Below are positions 11,816-22,729 of a DNA stretch of 64,000 nucleotides, piece after piece. How positions within the stretch are numbered: position 1 is the first letter of the stretch; every line of letters begins with the position of its first letter. The stretch is from Papio anubis (taxonomy: Eukaryota; Chordata; Mammalia; Primates; Cercopithecidae): positions 42,488,968 to 42,552,967 of the forward strand of contig NC_044991.1 in NCBI RefSeq assembly GCF_008728515.1. Reading direction: 5' to 3'. The position numbers were made by a program, and so were the translations under genes. The notes under the pieces were generated by a model that worked only from the letters and a program-made list of their open reading frames with translations, did no database searches and was not told the origin of the DNA.

Positions 11816-12200
11816 TATTATGCGCTGGACTGTGCCCTGTGAATTTTTATGTTGAAGGCCTAACCCTCATATCTTAGAATATGACTGTATTTGGAGATAG
11901 GACCTTTAAGAGCTAATTAAATTAAAATAAGGTAATTAGAGTAGGTCCTAATCCCATTTGACTGGCATCCTTATACAAAGAGAAAGATACAGCACAAATG
12001 ACTCAGAGGGAAGGTCACTTGAAAGTACAGTGAGAAGACAGCCATCTACAAGCCAAGGAGCGAGGCCTCAGAAGAAATTAATCTTGCCTCCACTTGGCCT
12101 TGAACTTCTAGCCTTCAGAATAATCAGAAAATGTATTTCTGTAGTTTAGGTCACCCGCTCCATGGTACTTTGTTTTTGGAGACCTGGCAAACTAATATAA
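11816..12200 (+). mobile_element. MLT1-family LTR, plus strand
   Basis: The LTR runs from TATTATGCGCTGGACTGTG (11817) through TATGACTGTATTTGGAGATAGG (near 11880) and AGACAGCCATCTACAAGCCA (12037) to CTGGCAAACTAATATA (12200). The copy at 26543-26929 is the same subfamily on the same strand, about 14.7 kb away. Both look like independent solo LTRs, since no internal sequence lies between. Confidence 0.85.
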
Positions 12201-12711
12201 GCAATTTTCCATCTTCTCCTGTAGATGTGCTATAAAGGCCTTTGGGCTTCTCCTTCCCCGCTTAACTGCTCATCGGCAGGTAACAGCACCACGGTACTTC
12301 TATGATGTGAATAGAATTCAATTTCGAGATGAATGATAAAAGTACTAATTTAACTCACATTAGAAAAGTTTCCATGAAGGTATTTATAGGTACTAGAAGA
12401 AAGAGAAGTGTGGCCCCTCTGAAAAATGATGGGCAGCCGATGAAATGGGACTTTCCCAATACTCCAAATACAGCCTGGAAGTTGATCTCAGCCTTCTCTA
12501 AAGATGCTCTGAGAAAACGAACCTATTATCACTTTGGCAATGACAGATGCCATTCTCAATTTTAAAATACAGCTCTGTTGCTTCCTAGCTGAATCCTCGT
12601 TTTTCATGCCTAAAACATAGGGTATCATAAATTTGTTCAATATGGTTGCTGCCTTGGCATCCATTTTTTTTTTCTTTTTTTCCTTTTGGTTTTAAAATCT
12701 CTACAATATTT
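12201..12711. other. intergenic stretch, nothing recognised
   Basis: A 78-residue plus frame at 12329-12565 has mixed codon use and no known domain. It was considered and not called. A T-rich run precedes the Alu from about 12662. Confidence 0.5.
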
Positions 12712-13017
12712 ATTTACCTATTTATTTATTTACTTCTTTATTTATATTTTTTATAGATGGGGTCTTGCTTTGTCACCCAGGCTGGAGTTCAGCAGTGCAG
12801 TCATAGCCAACTGTGCCTCAAACCCCTGAGCTCAAGTGATTCTCCCACCTCAGCCTCCTGAGTAGCTGGGACTACAGGCATGCACCACCAATCCCAGCTA
12901 ATTTGTATTTTTATTTTTTTGTAGAGACAAGTTCTTACTATGTCGCCCAGGCTAGCCTCAAATTCCTGGATTCAAGCAATCCTCCTTCTACAGGTATGAG
13001 TCACTGTGCGCCTGGCC
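12712..13017 (-). mobile_element. AluJ element with an internal deletion, minus strand
   Basis: Reverse Alu with tail remnants (TTTATTTATTTACTTC) at 12720 and end GCGCCTGGCC at 13017. AGCTCAAGTGATTCTCCCACC and the CAAACCCCTGAG state are J-type. About 20-25 bp normally found between the CAAGCAATCCTCC block and the ACAGGTATGAG block of the left arm are missing near 12990. Confidence 0.9.
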
Positions 13018-13049
13018 AGCATCCATGCTTAGGCCTAACAGAAGTTGTT

Positions 13050-13495
13050 TGAAAGCCAGTTGTATCCTGTCACCTTTGGCCTACTAAAACTTCCCTCCCT
13101 GTGTGATTGTTTGTGATATGTTCCACTTGTTCCTCGTCCAGCTGACCCCAAACCCAATACACTCCACAACTGCTGATCATGGTAAAAATCTAATAGTGTC
13201 AGAATCATCAAAGTAAGTTCCTGCTTCCTGAGTGTTTTCTTTAAACTAGCCAATCCACAATCCCCATGGGAAAGCCTAAGGGGTGGTACATACGGACCTA
13301 ATAAAGACAGTCCCCAGGTGCTCGCTCTCTCTTGCTCCCCCCTTGCTGGCTGGGCTCCCTGCCACCTCCAGGCTTCCTGTTGGTCTCCTGTGGGCATCCC
13401 TCACCTGTCTACCTGTGAGTAATAAATGCCTTCTGTTTTGGGCATTTTAGTTCTACTTCCTCACTGTGTCTCCCCTGACACACATATCCTAACTT
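13050..13495 (+). mobile_element. retroviral-type LTR, family unassigned, plus strand
   Basis: The segment is richer in GC than its surroundings and built like an LTR. It has a long region with CAGCTGACCCCAAACCCAA (13140), a first AATAAA at 13300-13305 in ACCTAATAAAGACAG, a CTCGCTCTCTCTTGCTCC tract, a second AATAAA at 13421-13426, and a T-rich region ending near CTCCCCTGACACA (13490). I could not name the family or find a target duplication, so both ends are approximate. No internal retroviral sequence follows; it would be a solo LTR. The minus frame at 13035-13397 is its antisense. Confidence 0.55.
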
Positions 13496-13497
13496 TT

Positions 13498-15720
13498 CCC
13501 CCAACCCTTTTCAAAGCTCTCCTGGAGAGTGGCTATCCTGGCTTATGGCCATTCTCAAGAGAGAGAAACCATAAGACCAAATTAGAAAAAACCCTAACAA
13601 TGGAACCACAGCACAGGGTTAATACAGTGCCTCCTTTCTTAGAGTGATCATGAAGATTAATGATTTACCCATGTAAAGAAAGGAACGCTGTGGCCGTCTA
13701 ATCGAAAGCAATTAAAAAATGTTTGCATTATTAGTAACCATTATTATTGTTATTATTTAATATATTAATTATGATTATTATTAACCATTATTATATTTAA
13801 AGATCATATAGTTATGAATTAAACACAAGTTCAAATTAATGACAGGTGAAGTATATTATCTACATTAGTAGTCACATTCCATTATACATCACCCTTATTT
13901 CATGTTGCATATTTAGAATTTTCAAATACCTAATGCTTCAACATTGCAGAAATACTCCACAATTTTTGAGGATTTTTACATTTAGTTTAAAATGTACTTA
14001 CTATTGTAAATATGGACTGACAATAATTTCCTGAGCACTGTGTGTTTCAAAGCATTGATGTGAGATTGAGGATGATTTCATTATTTCACTTGCTCATGCA
14101 CTGCAATGCATTTTAAAATTTATTTAAAGTAGCAGTTTTTCAAACAATAATTTGTTTGTATAATTATTAATATATTACACTCCTAAAACTGTCTCATTTT
14201 CTTTTAAATTTGCAGTGTGCTTTTTGACTCTGCATCATTGGAAATACCTGCTGATAGACACATTTGTTTCAATATCAATAGATCATAATTATGCAATTAT
14301 TTTTTATCTTATGTTAGTATGGCTTCCTGCAGACATTTTTTAGAAGACATGAGAACGAATATGATGTCATTATTTCCGAATATCTCAAGGAGTCTAAAAT
14401 TTATAAAATCTTATCAATTATGATGTAATACTGACAAGACATGAGAATATTTGCTTCATACATCATAGGAAGTCACATTTAAAAATATAATTAACATTTA
14501 CTTTTAATAATACTTAAAAACACAGGCACCAATCAGCTCAATATTGTTATAAAGCAAAACAAAAGGAAAAATGGAACAAGGACATTGAAACAAAAAGTCA
14601 TCAGATTACAGCAAGAAAAATTTATTTAATTCAACTCGTCTCAACAACTACTTATCAAATAGCTGTTAAGTGCGTCCACTCTGAAGAACACTGAGATGCT
14701 TGAAAAAAATGAAGAAAGGGGAAAGAAGGAGAAGGGGGAGGAGGAGGAAGAGAAAGAAGAGGAGGAGAAAAAGATTATAACTACAGTCCAGTTCTTTATC
14801 ACATGGGAATCTGAGGAATTTACATTATGTTTCAGTTTGAGAAATACTTTAGTAAAAGCCTTAAATTAAATGCACTTAGCAGATTCACCTTTCAATTATA
14901 AAATTAGGGAGAAGAACTTCAAATTACTTAGAAGAACTTAGTCCACTTAGGGCATTAGCAGAGAGCTGACCATCTCTATTGGTTTTTTGGTTTTCTACAG
15001 CTGTTCTGGATAGAACGCATCCTACTCTGATCTACAGGCAAGGCATCCTGTTTACTGTTTGGCTCTGATAGATGGCTTAAGAGGATGAATGTGCATCAGC
15101 ACTCTTTATTCACTCCTTTCCACCTGCCAGAGTCACCTGTGATATGACAAACTACTTCAGATGGAGATGGAAACCTCAAAAGAAAGCTCACTGAAAGGCA
15201 AGTACCAACAATGCTCACTGTAGCTTGAAATTTCCTGGAAGCAATTCTTGCCATGGCTAAGGAAAGCACTTTGGACACTGTGACTTTAATGGCACCATAA
15301 AAATAACAAGGCATTAAACAAGCCTCAGCCTTAATGGGCTAGAAGAGGAAGAGTGGAGGAAAATAGTCAAATTACCCAAATCCAACTAATGGCACATTCA
15401 ATCGATGTAAATACATTACTCAAGGTTCTCTAATAACCCCGAGGTTTATCCTATTTTCTAAAAAGAAGTGTGAATGACTGCTATTCTCAGACTGCCCTAG
15501 AAGTGCTGCTATAGGCATTGAAATTTGGAGTGAGAAACTGGGGAAGGAATAGGGATGGAATGCAGGAACAGTTTGAATTCTGACTATGAATATAAATGGG
15601 CTTACAATTTCCAACAATGGTATTTAACAGGGTCGATGCAGGCATGGGGCCCGGCAAACTTACAAGTTGGAGAAGGAATCACAGATCATGTAATTTAGGG
15701 CCAGGGGAAGCATCTTTAGA
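13498..15720. other. AT-rich intergenic stretch
   Basis: Low-complexity ATT-rich sequence at 13727-13800, a GA-rich tract at 14707-14773 (separate entry) and otherwise nothing recognised. Short frames at 13426-13647, 13846-14034, 15096-15314 and 15420-15617 have no support. Confidence 0.5.
14707..14773. repeat. purine-only GA-rich tract
   Basis: About 67 bases almost entirely A and G on the plus strand (for example GGGGGAGGAGGAGGAAG near 14734). Long homopurine runs can form triplex (H-DNA) structures and are unstable in length; that is general knowledge, not shown here. Confidence 0.85.
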
Positions 15721-15724
15721 AATC

Positions 15725-15835
15725 ATTTATTAATAATTAGCCCCTCAGTTTTGATGTGAAGCACCGAGACCCAAGAGATGAACTGATTTCCCCAAGACAA
15801 CACAGTAACCTCTGGGGGTAAGAGTTCCACAGCCT
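15725..15835 (-). repeat. MIR-like fragment, minus strand
   Basis: GAGACCCAAGAGATGAACTG followed by TTTCCCCAAGACAACACAGTAAC (15766-15811) resembles the complement of the MIR core. Diverged and partial. Confidence 0.45.
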
Positions 15836-16247
15836 AGATTTTCTGTCACCTTGTTCAGTTCTTAAAAACTATGATACAAGTTGGCAGGGGTGACGGTATG
15901 TAACAGTCCTGAAGATGAAAAACAATAGGAATAGAAGTGATGGCTCACTTCTTCAATCCTCAATTTGAAAGGAAACAAGAAGTAGCTTTACTCACCTACA
16001 GAGAAAAATTCACTCATTTTCTTTTTGTAGATTTTGAAGTCAACTTCTAAGAAGACACAGAAAATGATCCGATCCACCTAGAGGCAAAAGATAAACACTC
16101 AAAGTGAAAACAAAAAATGGCAACTGTCCTCGCAGAACGTCGTCTTAGAACAAAAACAAATGGAAAGGCCTCATACAGATTTTTGGTTCTATACTGCTAT
16201 CTACATCATAGCATTGAGTGAAGTTCAAGGATGTGTATAAGGATGTG

Positions 16248-16249
<2 letters not shown>

Positions 16250-16286
<37 letters not shown>
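16250..16286. repeat. (GT)n microsatellite
   Basis: Uninterrupted TG dinucleotides over about 37 bases. Likely length-polymorphic. Confidence 0.97.
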
Positions 16287-16289
<3 letters not shown>

Positions 16290-17359
16290 CTGTATATAAA
16301 TAAACCTATGGGCTCTTTGGTGGAAAGATGCTATATAAATCAAATAAGAAATAATAAATGACAATAAGCCACTTTGCAGCAAGCTATAAATAAGATCTGA
16401 GATTCCGACAGGATACCTAGACTTTATGTCCTATAAAACAGCCACACGAGAGGTATACAGCAGAATGACAATAAAGTATGTCAGTAAACAAAGAGCTCTT
16501 TGTCCTACTCTTCCTAGACAAATATATTTATCAAACCTGTTAGTATTTGAACAAGGCCTAAAAAGCTTCCATGTAGCTTAATTGGCATGAAGCCACTTGC
16601 TTTTAGTTTAACACACTTGGAAATGCAACAGAAACAAAAAGTAACTAGTTGACAGTGACACAAGGTCAACATAACATTTAATTGTGTAGCTATTATTGAA
16701 TAAGTAAATGCCACCTCAAAAGTAAAATGTATGCATAGTCCCTTTTTTGTTTTGAGAGAACTTCTGTGTGTAAAGAGTTTCTTGGAAACATTCAGAGAGC
16801 AATATAGTAAACGGAGAAGAGACATGGAATATACATAATAGCTCACATATATCTGATTAAATCAGTGACTTAATTTTATGTCCTAGAAATAAATACCCCT
16901 GTAGTTATTTTGTTTTAACAACATAAAAAAAAATTGAAAATCACTCACTGGCAAGTTGCATAGAACATCAAATGAGGTGTTTCTCATGGCAGTAGGAAAT
17001 GGAAGTGGGTGTGTACGTGGCAGGACAAGAGAGAACCCCAATGGAAGTCACCCACCTAACCTCCCTGCTCTCCTAGCCTACGTGATACAGATCTCACTAG
17101 TAAGACAGTTCCCAGTAGAAAAGGAGATCGTAATTATTCTCACTTCTGTATCTGCGATTGTTGACTTTTTTCCCCCAGGCTTTACATGATCAGAATATTT
17201 CTAAAGTCAACCAATCGATCAAAAATCAAAACAAGAAAATTTGACTTAATGCAGATCCGAGAAGACCAGGCTGAACGGTGTCATTCCTACACATTTCCCC
17301 CATACTTTAAATCATTTAATATAAATTATGAAATTTGTTTAACACTCATGTTTCTTGCG
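16287..17359. other. intergenic stretch, nothing recognised
   Basis: The 110-residue minus frame at 16514-16846 lies in AT-rich sequence and has no recognisable domain or coding codon bias. No transposon assigned. Confidence 0.5.
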
Positions 17360-17427
17360 TGAGTGTGTATAAATATATGTGTGTGTATGAGTGTGTGTGT
17401 ATGAGTGTGTGTGTTTGTGTGTGTGGG
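17360..17427. repeat. interrupted (TG)n tract
   Basis: GAGTGTGTAT and GTGTGTATGAGTGTGTGTG units form a degenerate TG repeat just before the truncated Alu at 17459. Confidence 0.9.
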
Positions 17428-17458
17428 TAAATGACAATGTTATTCTCTGCTAAGTGTA

Positions 17459-17716
17459 CTTTTGTTTGTTTGTTTGTTTGAGATGGAGTCTTGCTCTGTC
17501 ACCCAGGTTGGAGTGCAGTGGCGCGATCTCAGCTCACTGCCACTTCCGCCTCCCAGGTTCAGGTGATTCTCTTGCCTCAGTCTCCCGAGTAGCTGGGACT
17601 ACAGGTGCGTGCCACCACACTCAGCTAATTTTTTGTATTTTTAGTAGAGACAGAGTTTCACCGTGTTAGCCAGGATGGTCTCAATCTCCTGACCTCGTGA
17701 TCTGCCTGCTTCGGCC
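17459..17716 (-). mobile_element. 5'-truncated Alu (S/Y type), minus strand
   Basis: Tail as (TTTG)n at 17461-17480, then the right arm and most of the left arm. The sequence stops at CTGCTTCGGCC (17716), so about 45 bp of the Alu 5' end is absent and unrelated sequence starts at ATGCAGACC. Either truncated on insertion or cut by a later deletion. The 71-residue frame at 17454-17669 is Alu. Confidence 0.93.
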
Positions 17717-18229
17717 ATGCAGACCATATACAGATATTTCAAATATTAGAGGGAACTATAATCTGCCTTTTAGCATATTAGGCTCTGTTACCATGGAAAT
17801 GATTTAGGTCCAAAACTCAGCAGCCTAATTTATTTTCCCAGAAAAAAAAAAGGTAGGGGGGACGGTGACAATGAAACACTTTTAGTTTAAATTAATTGTG
17901 TGGCCCAATTCTCTGCCCTTACCCTTAGGCATAGCACGGAAAATGTCTTGGAAGCAAGGTGAATCCAAGAATTAGCCTTATTCACTAAGTACTTATTATG
18001 TATGTATATGTGTATGTATTTATATAAGTGTGCACAAACATATTCTCTGGGGTTATTGTTGAACAAGAGCTCATTTAGTTGACAAGCTCTGTGTTTATGA
18101 ACACACCATGCATACTATCAGTGCTTGTGGCACACTGTGTCTTCCAAGATGGCATGCAATGCGCTTTCCATCCCACAGTTCTTCTCACAATGTAATAATG
18201 ATACTCCCTTCATTGGGAAATGGGATCCA
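17717..18229. other. intergenic stretch, nothing recognised
   Basis: A short A run (17842-17851) and a TATGTATG-rich patch near 18000. No element assigned. Confidence 0.5.
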
Positions 18230-18721
18230 CAGTTATTCCTTGAGCAACACAGCTTTGAGCTGCACAGGTCTACTTATAGGTGGATTTTTTTCAGTAAAAG
18301 TTAAGCAGAGCATGCCTGCCTCTTCTGCTTCCTCTTCCGCTTCCTCCACCTCTACCACCCCTGAGAAAATATACCTACCCCCCTTCCTCCTCCTCCTCAG
18401 CCCACTCAATGTGAAGACAATAAAGATGAAGACCTTTATGATGATCCACTTCCATCTCATGAACAGTAAATATATTTTCTCTTCCTTATGGTTTTCTTAG
18501 TAACATTTTCTTTCTCTAGCTTACTTTATTGTAAGAATACAGCATATAATACATGTAACATACAAAATATGTGTTAATCAATCTTCTATGTTATCTGTAA
18601 GGCTTCTAGTCAATAGTAGGCTATTAGCAGTTAAGTACTGGGGAGTCAAAAGTTATACATGGATTTTTGACTGCATTGGGGATAGTCACCACTTACCCTC
18701 ACATTGTTCAAGGGTCAACTG
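18230..18721 (+). mobile_element. Tigger2-type DNA transposon (MER28-like), both ends present
   Basis: A 492-bp element with terminal inverted repeats: CAGTTATTCCTTGAGCAACA at 18230 against the complement of CATTGTTCAAGGGTCAACTG ending at 18721. The interior contains the pogo/Tigger2-derived block TTACTTTATTGTAAGAATAC (18521) and the TTGACTCCCC-type block in complement near 18640. The pyrimidine-rich stretch 18318-18400 is part of the family sequence. Non-autonomous deletion derivative with no transposase; the 130-residue frame at 18108-18500 is not a gene. Confidence 0.9.
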
Positions 18722-19308
18722 TTCTACCTCTTGAATCTGAGAGGCCTATGACTATGGTAGAAATGATGCTATATAACTTTGCAATCCATGTGATAAAAGG
18801 TGATACAGTTTGTGCCTGGTCTTCTTGGGAGGCTTGCTCTTGTACCCAACAACCATGCCATGAGGAAGCAGAGACACTATATGGATCCAACTATCCTCAC
18901 TGAAAGTAGGTAGACTTTAGATTATTTCAACTCCAGGCCTTTGAGCCATCCCAGCTAAAGTCACATCAGCAGAGATAGGTCATTCCTGCTAAACGCTGAT
19001 TTCAAATTCATGAGCTAACCATCAAAATACATAACTAGAAATCTGATATTCTTTTAGCTTCTCCCTGTAACTGCTTTTCCAGAATCTCTTGTTTTTCCAG
19101 CTATGTAGTACTTGACTCCTACTGAAAAGCCCAGACTGAATACATAAAAAAGGAGTCACAGTGGGATGAGGAGAAAGTCTAATTGTTACATGGCTGAGAG
19201 ACTGGAAATCTGACTTGCGCAAAGGAAAAAGGGCCCAGATGCCCCATACTAGCCCCAGATAAATTTCATGAGAACCTACAAGAATGCCTTGCTATTGAGG
19301 TCCAGGAG
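18722..19308. other. intergenic stretch, nothing recognised
   Basis: No assigned repeat. Overlapping frames at 18667-18903 (plus) and 18708-18890 (minus) partly derive from the Tigger end and are unsupported. Confidence 0.5.
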
Positions 19309-19642
19309 CATGATTTCATTTTTTTTCTCTTTTTTTTTTTTTTTTGAGATGGAGTCTCTCTATGTCACCCAGGCTGAAGTGCAGTGGCACGATCTCGGCT
19401 CATTGCAAGCTCTGCCTCCTGGGTTCACGCCATTCTCCTGCTTCAGCCTCCTGAGTAGCTGGGACTACAGGTACCCACCACCACACTCGGCTAATGTTTT
19501 TGATTTTTAGTAGAGACGGGTTTCACTGTGTTAGCCAGGATGGTCTTGATCTCCTGACCTCGTGATCCTCCCACCTTGGCCTCCCAAAGTGCTGGGATTA
19601 CAGGCGTGAGCCACTGAGCCTGGCCTCATGGTTTCATTTTTT
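19309..19642 (-). mobile_element. AluY-like element with target-site duplication, minus strand
   Basis: CATGATTTCATTTTTT (19309) and CATGGTTTCATTTTTT (19627) flank the element with one mismatch. Tail is a T run at 19327-19345. GCAAGCTCTGCC and CCTCGTGATCC are AluY-type states. The 80-residue frame at 19268-19510 is Alu. Confidence 0.94.
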
Positions 19643-19862
19643 AAAATGTTAGGCAGTAAAATAATTGTGTGAAATAGTGGTTCTTGAGAGATTGTGTTCG
19701 TTCATTTATTCATCAGATATTAAGTGATCACTTCCAATTTGTTGCGCCTAGCCTATATGCCATTCACTTATAGAAAACATGAGTCCGGAAATCGAGTGAT
19801 TTTTTTTCCCCAAGGCCGAAGCAATCAATTAAGGCAAAAACTCAGGTGTCTTCGCTTTTAGG

Positions 19863-19971
19863 ATTTATTTTTAAATTTTTAAATACATTAGAGATGGAGT
19901 CTTGCTATGTTGCCAGGATGGACTCAAATTTCTAGGCTTAAGCAAACCTCCTGAGTGGCTTGGACTATAGG
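19863..19971 (-). mobile_element. FLAM-like free left Alu monomer or Alu fragment, minus strand
   Basis: GAGATGGAGTCTTGCTATGT (19891) then GGATGGACTCAAATTTCTAGG and AAGCAAACCTCCTGAGTGG correspond to one Alu arm in reverse, with strong divergence. Only one arm is present, as in fossil Alu monomers, but an eroded AluJ fragment is equally possible. Confidence 0.6.
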
Positions 19972-20064
19972 AAGATAGTGTATGAATCTCACATCCAGAG
20001 TTTGTTTGTTTGTTTCTTCTGTGATATCACCTAGAGAGACACACACAGAATTGAGTTTCTAGGC

Positions 20065-20160
20065 CTGTCACTAGCTCTGTTACATCAGACAAGCCATTAT
20101 CTCTCCTCACCCTGGTTTTTACATCTTTCTAAAGAAAAGATGGAATTATCTCATCTCTAT
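20065..20160 (+). repeat. possible MIR fragment
   Basis: CACTAGCTCTGTTACATCAG followed by a pyrimidine-rich CTCTCCTCACC block and AAAAGATGGAATTATCTCATC resembles a MIR core with heavy divergence. It ends where the A-rich tail of the candidate retrocopy begins. Confidence 0.35.
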
Positions 20161-20164
20161 AGTT

Positions 20165-20720
20165 TTTTGTTGTTGTTGTTGTTGTTTTTGCTTTCTATGC
20201 GTCTGTTACAGTCTATGTCAAAAGTTAGTTAAGCTTAAGTTATATTTCTCTGAATGGTTCTGGATTAGGGCTGGCCACAGAGAAATGTCCTTGAGATTCA
20301 CAGGGCGGAAGTGCAGTCAGAGACTTTATGTGAGGAAGGTGGTGCAGGGCTTGGGCAGGTCACGCACGCCGTTGCTTATCACATGGGTGTGGAGTAGCAG
20401 CTGGCCCCACAGCTTCTCCAGTTCTTGATGGTTCTTCTGCCACACGTTCTTGGAGCCGGGCTGGGCACACATGAAGTTCTGCAGCGAGAGCACTGGCTCC
20501 TTCGGCAGGACATCGCAGCTTTGAGGTTCCAATCAGTGAGAGACAGATACACTGGCCTGTGCATCTCTGTGGATTCCAGTTTTCCCTTGTGACTTTCATT
20601 TGTCTTTGTTCTCTCCTGCTTTGCATGCAGCTTTCCTATTGACAACTTCCTCTTTATCATCTGCCCTGCTGGCATACTTCTGGCCCTGTTCGGATGGAGA
20701 GGCAAGGGACTTGCATAGAC
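20165..20720 (-). pseudogene. candidate retrocopy fragment of an unidentified GC3-rich gene
   Basis: On the minus strand, 20511-20326 reads 62 codons and ends in TAA. By my count 51 of 62 third positions are G or C (82%), in an otherwise AT-rich window; CTG, GTG, AAG, GAG and AAC dominate. That is what exonic sequence of a GC-rich gene looks like. About 135 bp downstream a (CAA)n tract (20165-20189 as TTG on the plus strand) could be a decayed poly-A tail. Upstream in the same frame are two stops, TGA at about 20535 and another further up, so the copy is broken. The peptide, rich in Leu, Gln and Lys and ending Cys-Thr-Thr-Phe-Leu-Thr, was not recognised. No clear target duplication was found. 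It could instead be a relic exon. Confidence 0.5.
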
Positions 20721-21118
20721 ATCTTCACTAGCTCCATTCCATGGGCCCCGGTTAGAAGCTTTTCTATTCAGTCAATCATCCCCTTGTGGAATGTTGCTTT
20801 CCCAGTTTCTCCCACAACTGTACAAGGTCTAATCCTGGCAATAAATCCATTACCCCATATCATTCAAGGATTCTGCTTCTCTGACTTAACTCCAACTGAC
20901 GTAATCTTCAATATCATTTCAGTGAATATTATGTAGAGAAGAGCAATGAAGTACAAAGAATAACAATGTTCCTTGTTAGAAGTGTGCAACCTGTCAAGGC
21001 TTCTCAAATTCCAATTACTTCTTTTTCAATGGACTTTTGTTGGTCCTGGCCCATCTTCTTGGTTAACTTCCTAAAGTTTCCATCCCCTCTTGTAATTAAA
21101 GCAACTTTGTATATTTAA
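20721..21118. other. intergenic stretch, nothing recognised
   Basis: No assigned repeat. The 80-residue plus frame at 20694-20936 has no family motif. Confidence 0.5.
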
Positions 21119-21448
21119 AATAACTTACTCTTTTTTTTTTTTTTTTTTTTTTGAGATGGAGTCTCACTCTGTCGCCTAAGCTGGATTGCAGTGGCACAAT
21201 CTCAGCTCACTGCAACCTCCACTTCCCGGGTGCAAGTCATTCTCCTGCCTCAGCCTCCTGAGTAGCTAGGGTTACAGGCACACACCACCACACCTGGCTA
21301 ATTTTTGTATTTTTAGTAGAGACGGGGTTTCACTATGTTGATCAGGCTGGTCTCGAACTCCTGACCTCGTGATCCGCCCGCCTCGGCCTCCCAAAGTGCT
21401 GGGATTACAGGCGTGAGCCACCATGCCCGGCCAATAACTTACTCTTTT
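21119..21448 (-). mobile_element. AluS-like element with 16-bp target-site duplication, minus strand
   Basis: AATAACTTACTCTTTT flanks the element perfectly at 21119-21134 and 21433-21448. A long T run (21131-21152) is the reversed A-tail. CTGCAACCTCCACTTC fits AluS; GACCTCGTGATCCGCCCGCC is in the left arm. Full length. Confidence 0.95.
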
Positions 21449-21544
21449 ATGAACACGTTGTCAATAAACTCAGATGATTCCCTAGTCTAAAATGTAATCG
21501 AAAATAATACAAAAAACAATATTAATATTTTTTAGAACAACTTG

Positions 21545-21680
21545 ACAGTTCACTTTGTGTCTTAAACTGGAACCTCATGAAGAATCAGGTGGAACTCATC
21601 TTTGCATCACCAGTGCACAGTATAGGATCTGACACATAATAGGAGCTCTGTAAATATCCACAGAGTATATGTTAGACAAA
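21545..21680 (+). repeat. L2 LINE 3' fragment
   Basis: TTGCATCACCAGTGCACAGTATAGGATCTGACACATAATAGGAGCTC (21600-21646) has the shape of the L2 3' end before its short terminal repeat. Diverged, non-coding. Confidence 0.6.
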
Positions 21681-22004
21681 CAGATTTGACTAAAATGTAG
21701 GTATGTGGCAGATAGTTGTAAGGGTTACTTAGTTCTAGAACCAAAAAAAAAAATAAGATATTTCGGAGGACTTTCCTTTAAGTTTGCCAGAAGAGCTGAG
21801 AACAGAAATACAGAGAAACCTGGATGGTTTTGCAAAGCACTATCCAAAAAAGAAAAAGAAAAGCACTATATAAAGGGCATGAGGCATTATTGTCACCCAC
21901 TGTCATCTTATCCAATGATACTATGTTGACTACAATGGCTCTTCAGCCCAGTTTTCATATAGAGAGCTTAATAGTTTCACGGTAGCAACAATGATGCCCT
22001 CTAA

Positions 22005-22725
22005 ACGAGGATGTATTAGAAACTAACAGCTTTTTAAAATGAAAAGACAGTATCAAGTGTTGGCAAAGATATAGACAGACAGGAACTTTCATAGACTGCT
22101 TTTGAGAATAAAAACTGGAAACCTCTTTGGAAAAGTATTTGGCAGCACATACTACATTAGCTGAATATGTACATGTCTTATAACCTAGCAATTTCACTCC
22201 TACATAGATACCTAGTAGAACCTACAAATATATTCACCAAAAGACACACACCAGAATGTTCATAGCAGCACTATTTGCAATATCTCCAAATTGGAAGCTA
22301 CTTAAATGTCCATAAGTGATAGAATGGATAAATAAATTATGATCTACTCATCTAATGGAATATGAAAAACCAATGAGAACAAAAAATGTATAACTATACA
22401 AAATAATATAAGCAAATCTCACAAGCATAATGTTGTATAAGAGAACCCAGAAAAAAAAAGAGGACACACTGGATGATTCCATTTTTATCAAGTCCAAAAA
22501 CCTTATAGAAATAGGCAAAATCATCGATGGAGTTAGAAGTTAATGTAACAATTACCCTGGGGTGGAGGGTTGGTGCAAAGAGACCTAGGGAAATGCCTGG
22601 GATCCTGGTTTTTTGATCTGGATGCTGGCCCCCTGGATGTGTTCAGTTAGTGAAAATTCATCAAGCTATGCACTCAGGAACTGTGTTCTTTTCTCTATGT
22701 TATACTTCAATAAGAAATTTTTTAA
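22005..22725 (+). mobile_element. old L1M LINE fragment (3' ORF2 to 3' UTR), plus strand
   Basis: The order of old L1 3' sequence is preserved: CAAGTGTTGGCAAAGATATAG (22053), ATTTCACTCCTACATAGATACC (22190), CAGAATGTTCATAGCAGCAC (22252), AAATGTCCATAAGTGATAGAATGG (22304) and TATGTTATACTTCAATAAG near the end (22697). All frames are broken. Older than the L1PA at 4.2 kb. Confidence 0.85.
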
Positions 22726-22729
22726 AGGT

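Noticed and set aside
12329..12565. 78-codon plus frame
   Set aside because: No recognised motif; length is within chance for this composition.
13035..13397. 120-codon minus frame
   Set aside because: Antisense of an LTR-like sequence, with no domain.
18108..18500. 130-codon plus frame
   Set aside because: Most of it lies in the Tigger2-type transposon, including its pyrimidine-rich Ser/Thr-coding stretch.
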